64,000 nucleotides of DNA from Variovorax boronicumulans (GTDB lineage: Bacteria; Pseudomonadota; Gammaproteobacteria; Burkholderiales; Burkholderiaceae_C). Positions 1 through 8,610 of this stretch are shown in pieces (position 1 is the first letter of the stretch; every line of letters starts with the position of its first letter). The notes below the pieces were generated by a model. That model saw nothing but the letters and a program-made list of their open reading frames with translations. It was not told where the DNA came from and searched no databases. The position numbers and the translations under genes are program-made. The stretch lies in the NCBI RefSeq assembly GCF_030812215.1, contig NZ_JAUSSG010000013.1, forward strand, positions 124,001 through 188,000, written 5' to 3'.

Positions 1-25
1 AAAGGGTATCGAGAGGCCTTGCGGC

Positions 26-499
26 TCAGCCGGTACGGAACTGGTTGCGCAGGAAGTTGCGATGGCGCGCAATGTGCTGCAGCTGCGCGGGCGCGATGGT
101 GCCGCCCAGGTCGACTTCGTCCGCCCCGTTGAGCACCGCGTTCGCGTTTGTCATGGCACGCGCGACGACCTCTTCCTCGCTCACGCCCAGCTGCGCCGCG
201 AGGTCGAGCGCCACGCGGCGCATGGCGCGCTGCGAGAGCATCCACATCGCGCCGAAGCGATCCCAGGCGAGCGCGGCTTCCTCGGCCTTCTCGCGGTCGG
301 CGAGGATCTCGCTGAGCGGCTTGGCAAGGATCGCGTCGAGCGCGTCGATCTTCTCGGTCAGCGCCTCGTTGCGCGCGATGGCTTCTTCGAGCGTTGGACC
401 GCTGTCCTCGGCTTTCTTCGCCTTCGTCGCCTCGGGCGGTGGAATGAAGGCCGCTTCCGCGTTCGCGGGCACGACCTGGATCTGGTCTTTGAGGGTCAT
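26..499 (-). CDS. Hypothetical protein coupled to a Crp/Fnr regulator
   Basis: This 157-residue protein is not recognised. It has an acidic, Ala/Glu-rich first half with predicted helical character (about residues 30-75) and a more hydrophobic, Met- and Arg-containing second half. There is no signal peptide, membrane segment or cysteine. Its ATG (499-497) overlaps the TGA stop of the upstream regulator in an ATGA arrangement, so the two are probably translated from one message and may function together. The whole frame lies inside the window, with its stop at 28-26. The function is unknown; a protein partner or effector of the regulator is only a guess from the coupling. Confidence 0.75.
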   Translation of the reverse strand: MTLKDQIQVVPANAEAAFIPPPEATKAKKAEDSGPTLEEAIARNEALTEKIDALDAILAKPLSEILADREKAEEAALAWDRFGAMWMLSQRAMRRVALDLAAQLGVSEEEVVARAMTNANAVLNGADEVDLGGTIAPAQLQHIARHRNFLRNQFRTG

Positions 500-1266
500 G
501 AGGTTTCCGTTTCCGCCGAGGCGTTCTTCTTGTTCGACATTGCGCTCACGCGAAGGCCCGGCAGGTCGAGCACGCGCAAGCCCCCGTACTCCACCCGGAT
601 CAGCCCCTGCGCTGAAAGGCCGTTGAGCGCCTCGTTCACCCGCTGGCGCGAAAGACCCACCAAGTAAGCCAGTTCCTGTTGCGTGATGCGCAGCACCTCA
701 CCCACGCCGGGGTACAGCACCGGGTTGAACAGCGACACCAGGTTGCGCGCCACGCGGGCGTCGGGGTTGTTGAGCCGGTCGATTTCCAGCGCCGCGATGA
801 ACTGGCCGAGCCGTTCGTTGAGCTGGTTCATCACGAAGCGGTTGAAGCCGATCGAATGATCGAGCAGCCAGTGGAAGCTCTCGATCGGCAGGCCCGCCAC
901 CACGCTGCGGCGCAGCGCCTGGATGTTGTAGCGGTAGGGCTCGCGCTTCATCACCGTGCCTTCGCCGAACCAGCCGCCGGGCGGAACGCCGGTGTAGGTG
1001 ACCGAGCCGCCGTCGGCGTTGTCGTTGCTCATCTTGAGCAGGCCCTCGACCACGCCGAACCAGTAGGTGGGCGAGCGTCCGACGCGGCAAACAAGGTCGC
1101 CGGGCTCGGCTTCGCCCACCACCAGCGCAGCCTCGGCGCGGCGGCGCTCGGCCGGCGTGAGCGTGGGCAGCCAGGGGATGCCGCCGAGCTCCACGGCATT
1201 GGCGGGACGCACGCGGTCCTTGATCGAATTACCGAGCGGACTCTGGTTGAGATTGCCGTGAGGCAT
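496..1266 (-). CDS. Crp/Fnr family transcriptional regulator
   Basis: This 256-residue regulator has an N-terminal cyclic-nucleotide-binding-type beta-roll (about residues 35-150, with a WFGEG stretch in the position of the phosphate-binding loop) and a C-terminal winged helix with ITQQELAYLVGLSRQRVNEAL as the recognition region. It lacks the N-terminal cysteine cluster of FNR proteins, so an oxygen-sensing iron-sulfur cluster is unlikely. The ATG at 1266 has GGAG seven bases upstream. The gene is divergent from the acyl-CoA synthetase and LIV-type transporter across an 84-bp gap, so it probably controls them; the ligand is unknown. It is translationally coupled to the small downstream gene. 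Confidence 0.9.
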   Translation of the reverse strand: MPHGNLNQSPLGNSIKDRVRPANAVELGGIPWLPTLTPAERRRAEAALVVGEAEPGDLVCRVGRSPTYWFGVVEGLLKMSNDNADGGSVTYTGVPPGGWFGEGTVMKREPYRYNIQALRRSVVAGLPIESFHWLLDHSIGFNRFVMNQLNERLGQFIAALEIDRLNNPDARVARNLVSLFNPVLYPGVGEVLRITQQELAYLVGLSRQRVNEALNGLSAQGLIRVEYGGLRVLDLPGLRVSAMSNKKNASAETETS

Positions 1267-1350
1267 CGGGAAACTCCGGGGAGTAGTGTCCCTAGGATTG
1301 TCGTCGGAACGACAAGCGGACGTCAAAGTGAAGCCTACGATCCGCCCACT

Positions 1351-3306
1351 GTGCAAACAAACGACCCCACCTTCCCCCGGCTGCTGCTCGCGCACGCCCA
1401 GGCCCAACCCGAGTCGCCCGCGGTGCGCGAGAAAGACCTCGGCATCTGGCAGACCTGGACCTGGAACGCCGTGGCAGAAGAGGTGCGCGAGATGGCCTGC
1501 GGCCTCGCGAGCCTCGGCTTCAAGCCCTTCGACAACCTTGCGATCGTGGGCGCCAACCGGCCGCACCTGTACATGGCGGTGGTCGCGGCGCAGAGCCTGC
1601 GCGGCGTGCCGGTGCCGCTCTACCAGGACGCCGTGGCCAGCGAGATGGTCTTCATGCTGCAGGACGCGGCCATCGACTTCGTGATCGTCGAAGACCAGGA
1701 GCAGGTCGACAAGCTGCTCGAGTGCCGCGAGCTGCAGAAGGACCAGGCGCACGGCATCCGCCACATCATCTACGACGACCCCAAGGGCCTGCGCCACTAC
1801 GACCAGCCCGGGCTCATGAGCTACGAGCAGCTGCGTGCGCTGGGCCGCGAGTTCGACAAGGCCAACATCGGCTACTACGACCGCGCCGTGGCGAGCGGCG
1901 AGGCCACCGACGTCGGTGTGATCCTCTACACCTCGGGCACCACCGGGCGCCCCAAGGGCGTGTGCCAGACGCACGCGAGCTTCATCGCCGCGGGCCGCGG
2001 CGGCGTGGAGACCGACAAGCTCGGCCCCGGCGACAACATCATGAGCTACCTGCCGATGGCGTGGGTGGGCGACCATCTGTTCTCGGTGGCGCAGTGGCTG
2101 GTGGGCGGCTTCACGCTCAACTGCCCCGAGTCGAGCGAGACGGTGATGAACGACATGCGCGAGATCGGCCCGAGCTACTACTTCGGCCCGCCGCGCACCT
2201 TCGAAGGCCTGCTCACCGCGGTGTCGATCCGCATGGAAGACGCGGCCGCGCCCAAGCGCTGGCTCTATGCGAAGTTCATGGCGCTCGCGCAGCGCGTGGG
2301 TGCCGACATCCTGAACGGCGCGCCGGTGAGCACGGGCGACCGGCTGATGTACGGCCTCGGCAACCTCCTGATCTACGGGCCGCTGCGCAACGTGCTGGGC
2401 ATGAGCCGCATCCGCGTCGCGTATACGGCCGGCGCGGCCATCGGCCCCGACCTGTTTCGCTTCTATCGCTCCATCGGCGTGAACCTCAAGCAGTTCTACG
2501 GCCAGACCGAGACCTGCGCCTATGTGTGCCTGCAGCAGGACGGCAAGGTCAAGCTGCAGACCGTAGGCACCGCCGCACCCGGCATCGAACTCAAGATCGC
2601 GGAAGACGGCGAGGTACTGGTGCGCGGCGTGTCGGTGCTCAAGGAGTACTACAAGCGCCCCGATGCCACCGCCGAGGTGCTCGATGCCAATGGCTACTTC
2701 CACACCGGCGATGCGGGCGTGCTCGACAGCGAAGGGCACCTGCGCATCATCGATCGCGCGAAGGATGTGGGCCGGCTCGTCAGCGGCGCGATCTTTGCGC
2801 CCAACTACATCGAGAACAAGCTCAAGTTCTTTCCGCAGATCAAGGAAGCGGTGTGCTTCGGCAATGGGCGCAGCGAAGTCTGCGCGGCCATCAACATCGA
2901 CTTCGAGGCCGTCGGCAACTGGGCCGAGCGCCGTGGTCTCGCCTATGGCGGCTACGTCGACCTGGCCGGCAAGCCCGAGGTGCTGACGCTCGTTGCCGAA
3001 TGCATCGCCAAGGTCAACGCCGACCTCGCGAGCGAAGACGGCATGGGCGAGACGCAGATCGCGCGCTTCCTCGTGCTGCACAAGGAGCTGGACCCCGACG
3101 ACGACGAGCTCACCCGCACGCGCAAGGTGCGGCGCGGCTTCATCGCCGAGAAATACTCGGTGCTGGTCGATGCGCTCTACGGCGGCAAGACCGAGCAATA
3201 CATCGAGACCCAGGTCAAGTTCGAGGACGGACGCACCGGCGTGGTGAGTGCCACACTGAAGATCGTCGAGGCCAAGACCTTCCCCATCGTGAAGGCAGCG
3301 GCATGA
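1351..3306 (+). CDS. AMP-dependent acyl-CoA synthetase (long-chain type)
   Basis: This 651-residue ANL-superfamily ligase should activate a carboxylic acid to its CoA thioester through an acyl-adenylate. It shows the adenylation loop YTSGTTGRPKG at residues 193-203, a YGQTET motif near residue 383 and a YFHTGD motif near 449. The length suits the long-chain FadD15-like branch. The start is taken as GTG at 1351, where similarity to the family begins; the open frame upstream is on the opposite side of the divergent promoter region. It overlaps the next ATPase gene by ATGA and opens a transporter operon, so it probably activates the imported acid. Fatty or aromatic acids are both possible. Confidence 0.9.
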   Translation: MQTNDPTFPRLLLAHAQAQPESPAVREKDLGIWQTWTWNAVAEEVREMACGLASLGFKPFDNLAIVGANRPHLYMAVVAAQSLRGVPVPLYQDAVASEMVFMLQDAAIDFVIVEDQEQVDKLLECRELQKDQAHGIRHIIYDDPKGLRHYDQPGLMSYEQLRALGREFDKANIGYYDRAVASGEATDVGVILYTSGTTGRPKGVCQTHASFIAAGRGGVETDKLGPGDNIMSYLPMAWVGDHLFSVAQWLVGGFTLNCPESSETVMNDMREIGPSYYFGPPRTFEGLLTAVSIRMEDAAAPKRWLYAKFMALAQRVGADILNGAPVSTGDRLMYGLGNLLIYGPLRNVLGMSRIRVAYTAGAAIGPDLFRFYRSIGVNLKQFYGQTETCAYVCLQQDGKVKLQTVGTAAPGIELKIAEDGEVLVRGVSVLKEYYKRPDATAEVLDANGYFHTGDAGVLDSEGHLRIIDRAKDVGRLVSGAIFAPNYIENKLKFFPQIKEAVCFGNGRSEVCAAINIDFEAVGNWAERRGLAYGGYVDLAGKPEVLTLVAECIAKVNADLASEDGMGETQIARFLVLHKELDPDDDELTRTRKVRRGFIAEKYSVLVDALYGGKTEQYIETQVKFEDGRTGVVSATLKIVEAKTFPIVKAAA

Positions 3307-4088
3307 GCGCACGCAAGACCGGCGAGGTCATCCTCGACGTACAGAACATCAGCCTGAGCTTCGGCGGCGTGAAGGCGCTGACGGACATCAGCTTCAACGT
3401 GCGCGAGCACGAAGTGCGCGCCATCATCGGCCCAAACGGCGCGGGCAAGAGCTCGATGCTCAACTGCATCAACGGCGTCTACTGGCCGCAGCAGGGCTCC
3501 ATCACCTTCCGCGGCCAGACCTTCAAGCACATGAACTCGCGCCAGGTGGCCGAGATGGGCGTGGCGCGCACCTTCCAGAACCTGGCGCTCTTCAAGGGCA
3601 TGAGCGTGCTGGACAACATCATGACGGGGCGCAACCTCAAGATGAAGAGCGGCCTCCTCGCGCAAGCGCTGCGTTGGGGCCCCGCCGAACGCGAGGAGCT
3701 GCGGCACCGCGAGTTCGTCGAACACATCATCGACTTCCTGGAGATCCAGGCGCACCGCAAGACGCCGGTGGGCCGCCTGCCCTACGGCCTGCAGAAGCGC
3801 GTGGACCTCGGCCGCGCACTCGCGATGGAGCCGCAGGTGCTGCTGCTCGACGAGCCGATGGCCGGCATGAACGTCGAGGAAAAGCAGGACATGAGCCGCT
3901 TCATCCTCGACGTGAACGACGAGTTCGGCGCGACCATCGTCCTCATCGAGCACGACATGGGCGTGGTGATGGACATCTCCGACCGCGTGGTGGTGCTGGA
4001 CTACGGCAAGAAGATCGGCGACGGCACGCCGGACGAAGTGCGCAACAACGAAGACGTGATCCGGGCGTACCTCGGCGTGGAGCATTGA
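3303..4088 (+). CDS. LIV-type ABC transporter ATPase (LivG-like)
   Basis: This is a 261-residue cytoplasmic ATP-binding subunit of a branched-chain amino acid-type (HAAT) uptake transporter. The Walker A motif GPNGAGKS is at residues 43-50. The signature region reads YGLQKR rather than LSGGQ, as is usual for LivG proteins. The Walker B motif VLLLDEP and the switch histidine region VLIEHDM follow. Its ATG overlaps the stop of the acyl-CoA synthetase (ATGA). It is followed after two bases by the first permease. With the permeases, binding protein and second ATPase it forms a full transporter. The substrate is not given by the sequence, but linkage to two CoA ligases points to an organic acid. 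Confidence 0.93.
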   Translation: MSARKTGEVILDVQNISLSFGGVKALTDISFNVREHEVRAIIGPNGAGKSSMLNCINGVYWPQQGSITFRGQTFKHMNSRQVAEMGVARTFQNLALFKGMSVLDNIMTGRNLKMKSGLLAQALRWGPAEREELRHREFVEHIIDFLEIQAHRKTPVGRLPYGLQKRVDLGRALAMEPQVLLLDEPMAGMNVEEKQDMSRFILDVNDEFGATIVLIEHDMGVVMDISDRVVVLDYGKKIGDGTPDEVRNNEDVIRAYLGVEH

Positions 4089-4090
4089 CC

Positions 4091-5020
4091 ATGGGATTTT
4101 TCCTCGAAACCCTGTTTGGCGGCCTCATGGTCGGCATGCTCTATTCGCTGATCGCCATCGGCTTCGTGCTGATCTACAAGGCCTCGGGCGTCTTCAACTT
4201 CGCGCAGGGCGCGATGGTGCTGTTCGCGGCGCTGGCGATGGCGCGGTTCTCCGAATGGTTCCCGCTGTGGTTCGGCTTCCAGAGCCTCATCCTCGCGAAC
4301 ATCCTGGCCTTCATCGCCGCGATGGCGGTGATGGTCGTGGTGGCCTGGCTCATCGAGCGGCTCGCGCTCAGCAAGCTGGTGAACCAGGAGGGCATCACGC
4401 TCCTGATGGCCACGCTGGGCATCGCCTACTTCCTCGATGGCGTGGGCCAGACGATCTTCGGCAACGACATCTACAAGATCGACGTGGGCATGCCCAAGGA
4501 ACCGCTGATGGTGCTCGAGGGCACCTTCCAGGGCGGCCTGCTGCTGAGCCAGGAAGACCTGATCGCCGCAGCGGTGTCGGCAGCGCTCGTGGTGGTGCTG
4601 GCCATCTTCTTCCAGAAGACCGCCACCGGCCGCGCACTGCGCGCGGTGGCCGACGACCACCAGGCCGCGCAGTCCATCGGCATTCCGCTCAAGCGCATCT
4701 GGGTGATCGTGTGGTCGGTGGCCGGCTTCTCGGCGCTGGTGGCCGGGATCATCTGGGGCTCCAAGCTGGGCGTGCAGTTCTCGCTGTCGCTGGTGGCGCT
4801 GAAGGCGCTGCCGGTGGTGATCCTCGGCGGGCTCACCTCGATTCCGGGCGCGATCATCGGCGGCCTGCTGATCGGCGTGGGCGAGAAGCTGTCTGAAATC
4901 TATCTCGGTCCCATGCTCGGTGGCGGCATCGAGATCTGGTTCGCGTATGTGCTCGCACTGGTCTTCCTGCTGGTTCGTCCGCAGGGCCTGTTCGGCGAAA
5001 AGATCATCGATCGGGTCTGA
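4091..5020 (+). CDS. LIV-type ABC transporter permease (LivH-like)
   Basis: This 309-residue inner-membrane permease belongs to the LivH family. It starts with a hydrophobic segment at residues 3-30 and has about eight predicted membrane helices. The motif FNFAQGAMV near residue 36 is typical of this subunit, and the C-terminal region carries PVVILGGLTSIPGAIIGGLL. It should pair with the LivM-type permease encoded one base downstream to form the translocation channel. The start ATG at 4091 lies just behind the upstream stop codon. The substrate is unknown. Confidence 0.93.
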   Translation: MGFFLETLFGGLMVGMLYSLIAIGFVLIYKASGVFNFAQGAMVLFAALAMARFSEWFPLWFGFQSLILANILAFIAAMAVMVVVAWLIERLALSKLVNQEGITLLMATLGIAYFLDGVGQTIFGNDIYKIDVGMPKEPLMVLEGTFQGGLLLSQEDLIAAAVSAALVVVLAIFFQKTATGRALRAVADDHQAAQSIGIPLKRIWVIVWSVAGFSALVAGIIWGSKLGVQFSLSLVALKALPVVILGGLTSIPGAIIGGLLIGVGEKLSEIYLGPMLGGGIEIWFAYVLALVFLLVRPQGLFGEKIIDRV

Positions 5021-5021
5021 C

Positions 5022-6086
5022 ATGTTCTACAGAGAAAACGGCCAGTTCAAGTCGAGCTACAGGGCCGACCAACAGATCCTCCCGATCGCGCAGGACCGCA
5101 TCGCGATGCTGGTGCTGCTGCTCGTGGCATTCATCGTGATTCCGCTGGGCGTGTCCGACTACTGGATGCGCGCCATCCTCACGCCCTTCCTGATCCTGTC
5201 GCTCGCCGCACTCGGCCTCAACATCCTGGTCGGCTACTGCGGGCAGATCTCACTGGGCACCGGCGCCTTCATGGCGGTGGGCGCATACGCGGCCTACAAC
5301 TTCCAGGTGCGCATCGACGGCATGCCGCTCATCGCCTCGCTGCTGCTGGGCGGGCTTTGCGCGACGGTGATCGGCGTGCTGTTCGGCATTCCGAGCCTGC
5401 GCATCAAGGGCCTGTACCTCGCGGTGGCGACGCTGGCCGCGCAGTTCTTCACCGACTGGGCGTTCCTGCGCATCCAGTGGTTCACCAACAACTCGTCGTC
5501 GGGTTCGGTGAGCGTGGCAGGTTTGAATGTGTTCGGCGTGCCGATCGAGTCGCCGGTGCAGAAGTACCTGTTCTGCCTCATCTTCGTGGTGGTGTTCGCC
5601 CTGCTCGCGAAGAACCTGGTGCGCAGCGCCATCGGCCGCGAGTGGATGGCGATGCGCGACATGGACGTGGCCGCCGCGGTGATCGGCATCCGACCGGTGT
5701 ACGCCAAGCTCACGGCCTTTGCGGTGAGCAGCTTCATCGTCGGCGTGGCCGGCGCGCTGTGGGGCTTCATTCACCTGGGCGCGTGGGAGCCGGCGGCGTT
5801 CAGCATCGACCGCTCGTTCCAGCTGCTGTTCATGGTGATCATCGGCGGGCTCGGCTCGATCATGGGCAGCTTCTTCGGCGCCGCCTTCATCGTGCTCTTG
5901 CCGCTCTTCCTGAACCAGCTGCCCGCGTGGCTGGGTTTCTCGATTTCCACCGCGCTGGCCTCGCACCTGGAGACCATGATCTTCGGCGCGCTGATCGTGT
6001 TCTTCCTGATCGTCGAGCCGCACGGCCTCGCGCGGCTGTGGTCCACGGCCAAGGAGAAGCTGCGGCTCTGGCCCTTCCCGCATTGA
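5022..6086 (+). CDS. LIV-type ABC transporter permease (LivM-like)
   Basis: This 354-residue inner-membrane permease has a roughly 25-residue hydrophilic N-terminus followed by about nine membrane segments. The stretch GYCGQISLGTGAFMAVGAYA near residues 72-91 is the usual LivM signature, and IIGGLGSIMGSFFGAAF lies near the C-terminus. The ATG at 5022 follows the upstream stop by one base, so it is cotranscribed with the other permease. A 69-bp gap that includes the inverted repeat GGCAC-CGAG-GTGCC separates it from the binding-protein gene. Such a structure may help set different expression levels for the binding protein, but this is inference. Confidence 0.92.
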   Translation: MFYRENGQFKSSYRADQQILPIAQDRIAMLVLLLVAFIVIPLGVSDYWMRAILTPFLILSLAALGLNILVGYCGQISLGTGAFMAVGAYAAYNFQVRIDGMPLIASLLLGGLCATVIGVLFGIPSLRIKGLYLAVATLAAQFFTDWAFLRIQWFTNNSSSGSVSVAGLNVFGVPIESPVQKYLFCLIFVVVFALLAKNLVRSAIGREWMAMRDMDVAAAVIGIRPVYAKLTAFAVSSFIVGVAGALWGFIHLGAWEPAAFSIDRSFQLLFMVIIGGLGSIMGSFFGAAFIVLLPLFLNQLPAWLGFSISTALASHLETMIFGALIVFFLIVEPHGLARLWSTAKEKLRLWPFPH

Positions 6087-6155
6087 CAACGTATCTCGAG
6101 AGTTCCGTTCGTTCGTAAAAACCCGGCACCGAGGTGCCCACAAAAGGAGACAGGC

Positions 6156-7487
6156 ATGAAACTGAAATCGCTCGCTCTGACCGCCGCCCTGGTGGCCAGC
6201 ACCCTCGGCGCCATGCTCGCGCCATCGATCGCCACCGCGCAGGCCAAGGAGCAGTTCTTCCCGCTCCTGGTGTACCGCACCGGCCCCTATGCGCCCAACG
6301 GCACGCCGTGGGCCAACGGCAAGCAGGACTACATCAAGTACGTCAACGCCACCGGCGGCATCAACGGCGTGAAGATCGCCTATGAAGAGTGCGAGACCGG
6401 CTACGCCACCGACAAGGGCGTGGAGTGCTACGAACGCCTGAAGGGCCGCCCGGGCGTTGCGCTGTTCGATCCGCAGGCCACCGGCATCACCTTCGCGCTG
6501 ACCGACAAGGTGCCCACCGACAAGATCCCGCTCATCACGCTGGGCTACGGCCTCTCGGCCTCGCAGGACGGCGGCGTGTTCAAGTGGAACTTCCCGCTGA
6601 TGGGCAGCTACTGGACCGCGGCGGACATCCTGATCCAGCACATCGGCAAAAAAGAAGGCGGCATGGACAAGCTCAAGGGCAAGAAGATCGCCCTCGTCTA
6701 TCACGACTCGCCATTTGGCAAGGAGCCGATTCCGCTCTTGCAGGAGCGTGCCAAGCAGAACGGCTTCGAGCTCTCGCTGATCCCGGTGACCGCGCCCGGC
6801 GTGGAACAGAAGTCGGCCTGGCTGCAGGTGCGCCAATCGCGCCCCGACTTCGTGCTGCTGTGGGGCTGGGGCGTGATGAACTCCACCGCCCTGAAGGAAG
6901 CCGTGGCCACGGGCTACCCGCGCGAGAAGATGTACGGCGTGTGGTGGGCCGGCGCCGAACCCGACGTGAAGGACGTGGGCGCCAATGCCAAGGGCTACAA
7001 CGCGCTCGCGCTCAACACCTCGGGCACGCAGCCCAAGGTGATCCAGGACATCCTGAAGCAGGTGCACGACAAGGGCCAGGGCACGGGTCCGAAGGAAGAA
7101 GTGGGCTCGGTGCTCTACACGCGCGGCGTGATCATCCAGATGCTGACCATCGAGGCCGTCAAGCGCGCGCAGGAGCGCTTCGGCAAGGGCAAGGTCATGA
7201 CCGGCGAGCAGGTGCGCTGGGGCATGGAGAACCTCGCGCTCGACCAGAAGAAGCTCGACGCGCTGGGCTTCTCGGGCGTGATGCGTCCGGTGAGCACCTC
7301 GTGCCAGGACCACATGGGCTCGACCTGGGCGCGCGTGCACACCTGGGACGGCGCCAAGTGGGGCGGCATGTCGGACTGGTATGAGGCCGACGAACAGATC
7401 ATCAAGCCGATGGTCAAGGCCGCAGCCGACAAGTACGCCGGCGAGAAGAAGCTGACGCGCCGCGAAGCCGCCGACTGCCAATCTTGA
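6156..7487 (+). CDS. ABC transporter periplasmic substrate-binding protein (LIV-type)
   Basis: This 443-residue exported protein has a Sec signal peptide at residues 1 to about 28, with a probable AxA cleavage at ATA-QA. The mature part is a Leu/Ile/Val-binding-protein fold that should capture the ligand for the LIV-type permease pair. Near the middle, KIALVYHDSPFGKE is the conserved hinge region of this family. A good ribosome-binding site (AAAAGGAGACAGGC) precedes the ATG. It belongs to the longer branch of the family that is often found with acyl-CoA ligases. The ligand is unknown. A hairpin-rich intergenic element lies between it and the second ATPase gene. Confidence 0.92.
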   Translation: MKLKSLALTAALVASTLGAMLAPSIATAQAKEQFFPLLVYRTGPYAPNGTPWANGKQDYIKYVNATGGINGVKIAYEECETGYATDKGVECYERLKGRPGVALFDPQATGITFALTDKVPTDKIPLITLGYGLSASQDGGVFKWNFPLMGSYWTAADILIQHIGKKEGGMDKLKGKKIALVYHDSPFGKEPIPLLQERAKQNGFELSLIPVTAPGVEQKSAWLQVRQSRPDFVLLWGWGVMNSTALKEAVATGYPREKMYGVWWAGAEPDVKDVGANAKGYNALALNTSGTQPKVIQDILKQVHDKGQGTGPKEEVGSVLYTRGVIIQMLTIEAVKRAQERFGKGKVMTGEQVRWGMENLALDQKKLDALGFSGVMRPVSTSCQDHMGSTWARVHTWDGAKWGGMSDWYEADEQIIKPMVKAAADKYAGEKKLTRREAADCQS

Positions 7488-7528
7488 GCTAACCCCCAGG
7501 CTACGCGCACTTCCTGTCGCTTCTCCCA

Positions 7529-7583
7529 CCCCCTCTTGCAGGGGGCAACACCTGCGGCCCGGCAAAGCCGGTTCCGCGGTGTT
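7529..7583. repeat. REP-like double hairpin element between binding protein and ATPase genes
   Basis: Two stem-loops lie side by side. The first pairs CCCCC (7529-7533) with GGGGG (7541-7545). The second pairs AACACC-GCGG-CCGGC (7547-7563) with GCCGG-CCGC-GGTGTT (7567-7583) around an AAA loop, with one-base bulges. There is no T-run, so it is not a classical terminator. From memory, similar GC-rich palindromes are scattered between genes in Variovorax and Acidovorax genomes. It may stabilise the 3' end of the binding-protein message or reduce readthrough. Confidence 0.6.
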
Positions 7584-7614
7584 CCCCGAAGGGTGGTGGG
7601 CCAAGCGGGCATCT

Positions 7615-7639
7615 GAAAGAACAGCGTCGTTGTTCTTTC
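7615..7639. repeat. Perfect 9-bp inverted repeat upstream of the LivF-like gene
   Basis: GAAAGAACA (7615-7623) and TGTTCTTTC (7631-7639) form a perfect inverted repeat with a 7-base spacer, ending 19 bases before the start codon of the LivF-like ATPase. It could be a hairpin in the 5' untranslated region or a regulator-binding site. No T-run follows. The distinct sequence separates it from the REP-like element just upstream. Confidence 0.5.
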
Positions 7640-7658
7640 GAATGCTTCGGACCACACC

Positions 7659-8471
7659 ATGAGCGAACCCAACATCCTTCTCAACGTCAACGGCATCGAG
7701 GTCATCTACAACCACGTGATCCTCGTGCTCAAGGGCGTGTCGCTCACCGTGCCCGAGGGCGGCATCGTGGCGCTGCTCGGCGGCAACGGCGCGGGCAAGA
7801 CGACCACGCTGCGCGCGGTGAGCAACCTGCTCGCGGGCGAGCGCGGCGCGGTGACCAAGGGCACCATCGAATTGCGCGGCGACCGCATCGAGGCGCTGTC
7901 GCCGGCCGAGCTGGTCAAGCGTGGCCTCATCCAGGTGATGGAAGGCCGGCACTGCTTCGCCCACCTCACGATCGAAGAGAACCTGATGACCGGCGCCTAC
8001 ACGCGCACCGACGGCAAGGCCGCGGTACAGCAGACGCTGGAGAAGGTGTACGCGTATTTCCCGCGCCTGAAGACACGCCGCACCTCGCAGGCCGCCTACA
8101 CCTCGGGCGGCGAACAGCAGATGTGCGCCATCGGCCGCGCGCTGATGGCCAACCCGACGATGGTGCTGCTGGACGAACCCTCGATGGGCCTCGCACCGCA
8201 GATCGTCGAGGAGGTGTTCGAGATCGTGAAGGACCTCAACACCAAGGAACACGTGACCTTTCTCCTGGCCGAGCAGAACACCAACATGGCGCTGCGCTAC
8301 GCCGACTACGGCTACATCCTGGAGAACGGCCGCATCGTGATGGACGGCGAGGCCAAAAGCCTGCGCGAGAACGAGGACGTGAAGGAGTTCTACCTCGGCG
8401 TCGGCGGCGCGGACCGCAAGAGCTTCCGGGACGTGAAAAGCTACAAGCGGCGAAAAAGGTGGCTGGCTTGA
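7659..8471 (+). CDS. LIV-type ABC transporter ATPase (LivF-like)
   Basis: This is a 270-residue second ATPase of the LIV-type transporter. Walker A GGNGAGKTT is at residues 41-49, the signature region reads SGGEQQM, Walker B reads MVLLDEPSMGL, and the switch region reads LLAEQN. It should form a heterodimer with the LivG-like subunit encoded at 3303. It sits 171 bp behind the binding-protein gene, separated by hairpin elements. Its C-terminal tail of about 30 residues (from GGADRKSF onward, ending in a basic stretch) is longer than in typical LivF proteins. Confidence 0.92.
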   Translation: MSEPNILLNVNGIEVIYNHVILVLKGVSLTVPEGGIVALLGGNGAGKTTTLRAVSNLLAGERGAVTKGTIELRGDRIEALSPAELVKRGLIQVMEGRHCFAHLTIEENLMTGAYTRTDGKAAVQQTLEKVYAYFPRLKTRRTSQAAYTSGGEQQMCAIGRALMANPTMVLLDEPSMGLAPQIVEEVFEIVKDLNTKEHVTFLLAEQNTNMALRYADYGYILENGRIVMDGEAKSLRENEDVKEFYLGVGGADRKSFRDVKSYKRRKRWLA

Positions 8472-8610
8472 AACGCACTGGTGTTGCTGTTCAGGGCGCG
8501 ATCACGCCGGCGGGGGACATTCGCGGAGGGGAGTACCCGGTGGCCTGTGCACACGCCCTGAACAACACCCGTCGGCAAGACACTGAACTGAATAGATGAA
8601 GGGTGCGGAC

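Noticed and set aside
496..3312. Long open frame on the minus strand opposite the acyl-CoA synthetase
   Set aside because: Only its 3' part (from 1266) is the Crp/Fnr gene. The upstream portion is His/Arg/Val-rich and runs antisense to a clear ligase; it reflects GC-rich third codon positions.
5250..8252. 1000-codon antisense frame across the transporter genes
   Set aside because: The translation is repetitive in His, Arg, Leu and Asp without any domain, and lies opposite well-supported permease, binding-protein and ATPase genes.
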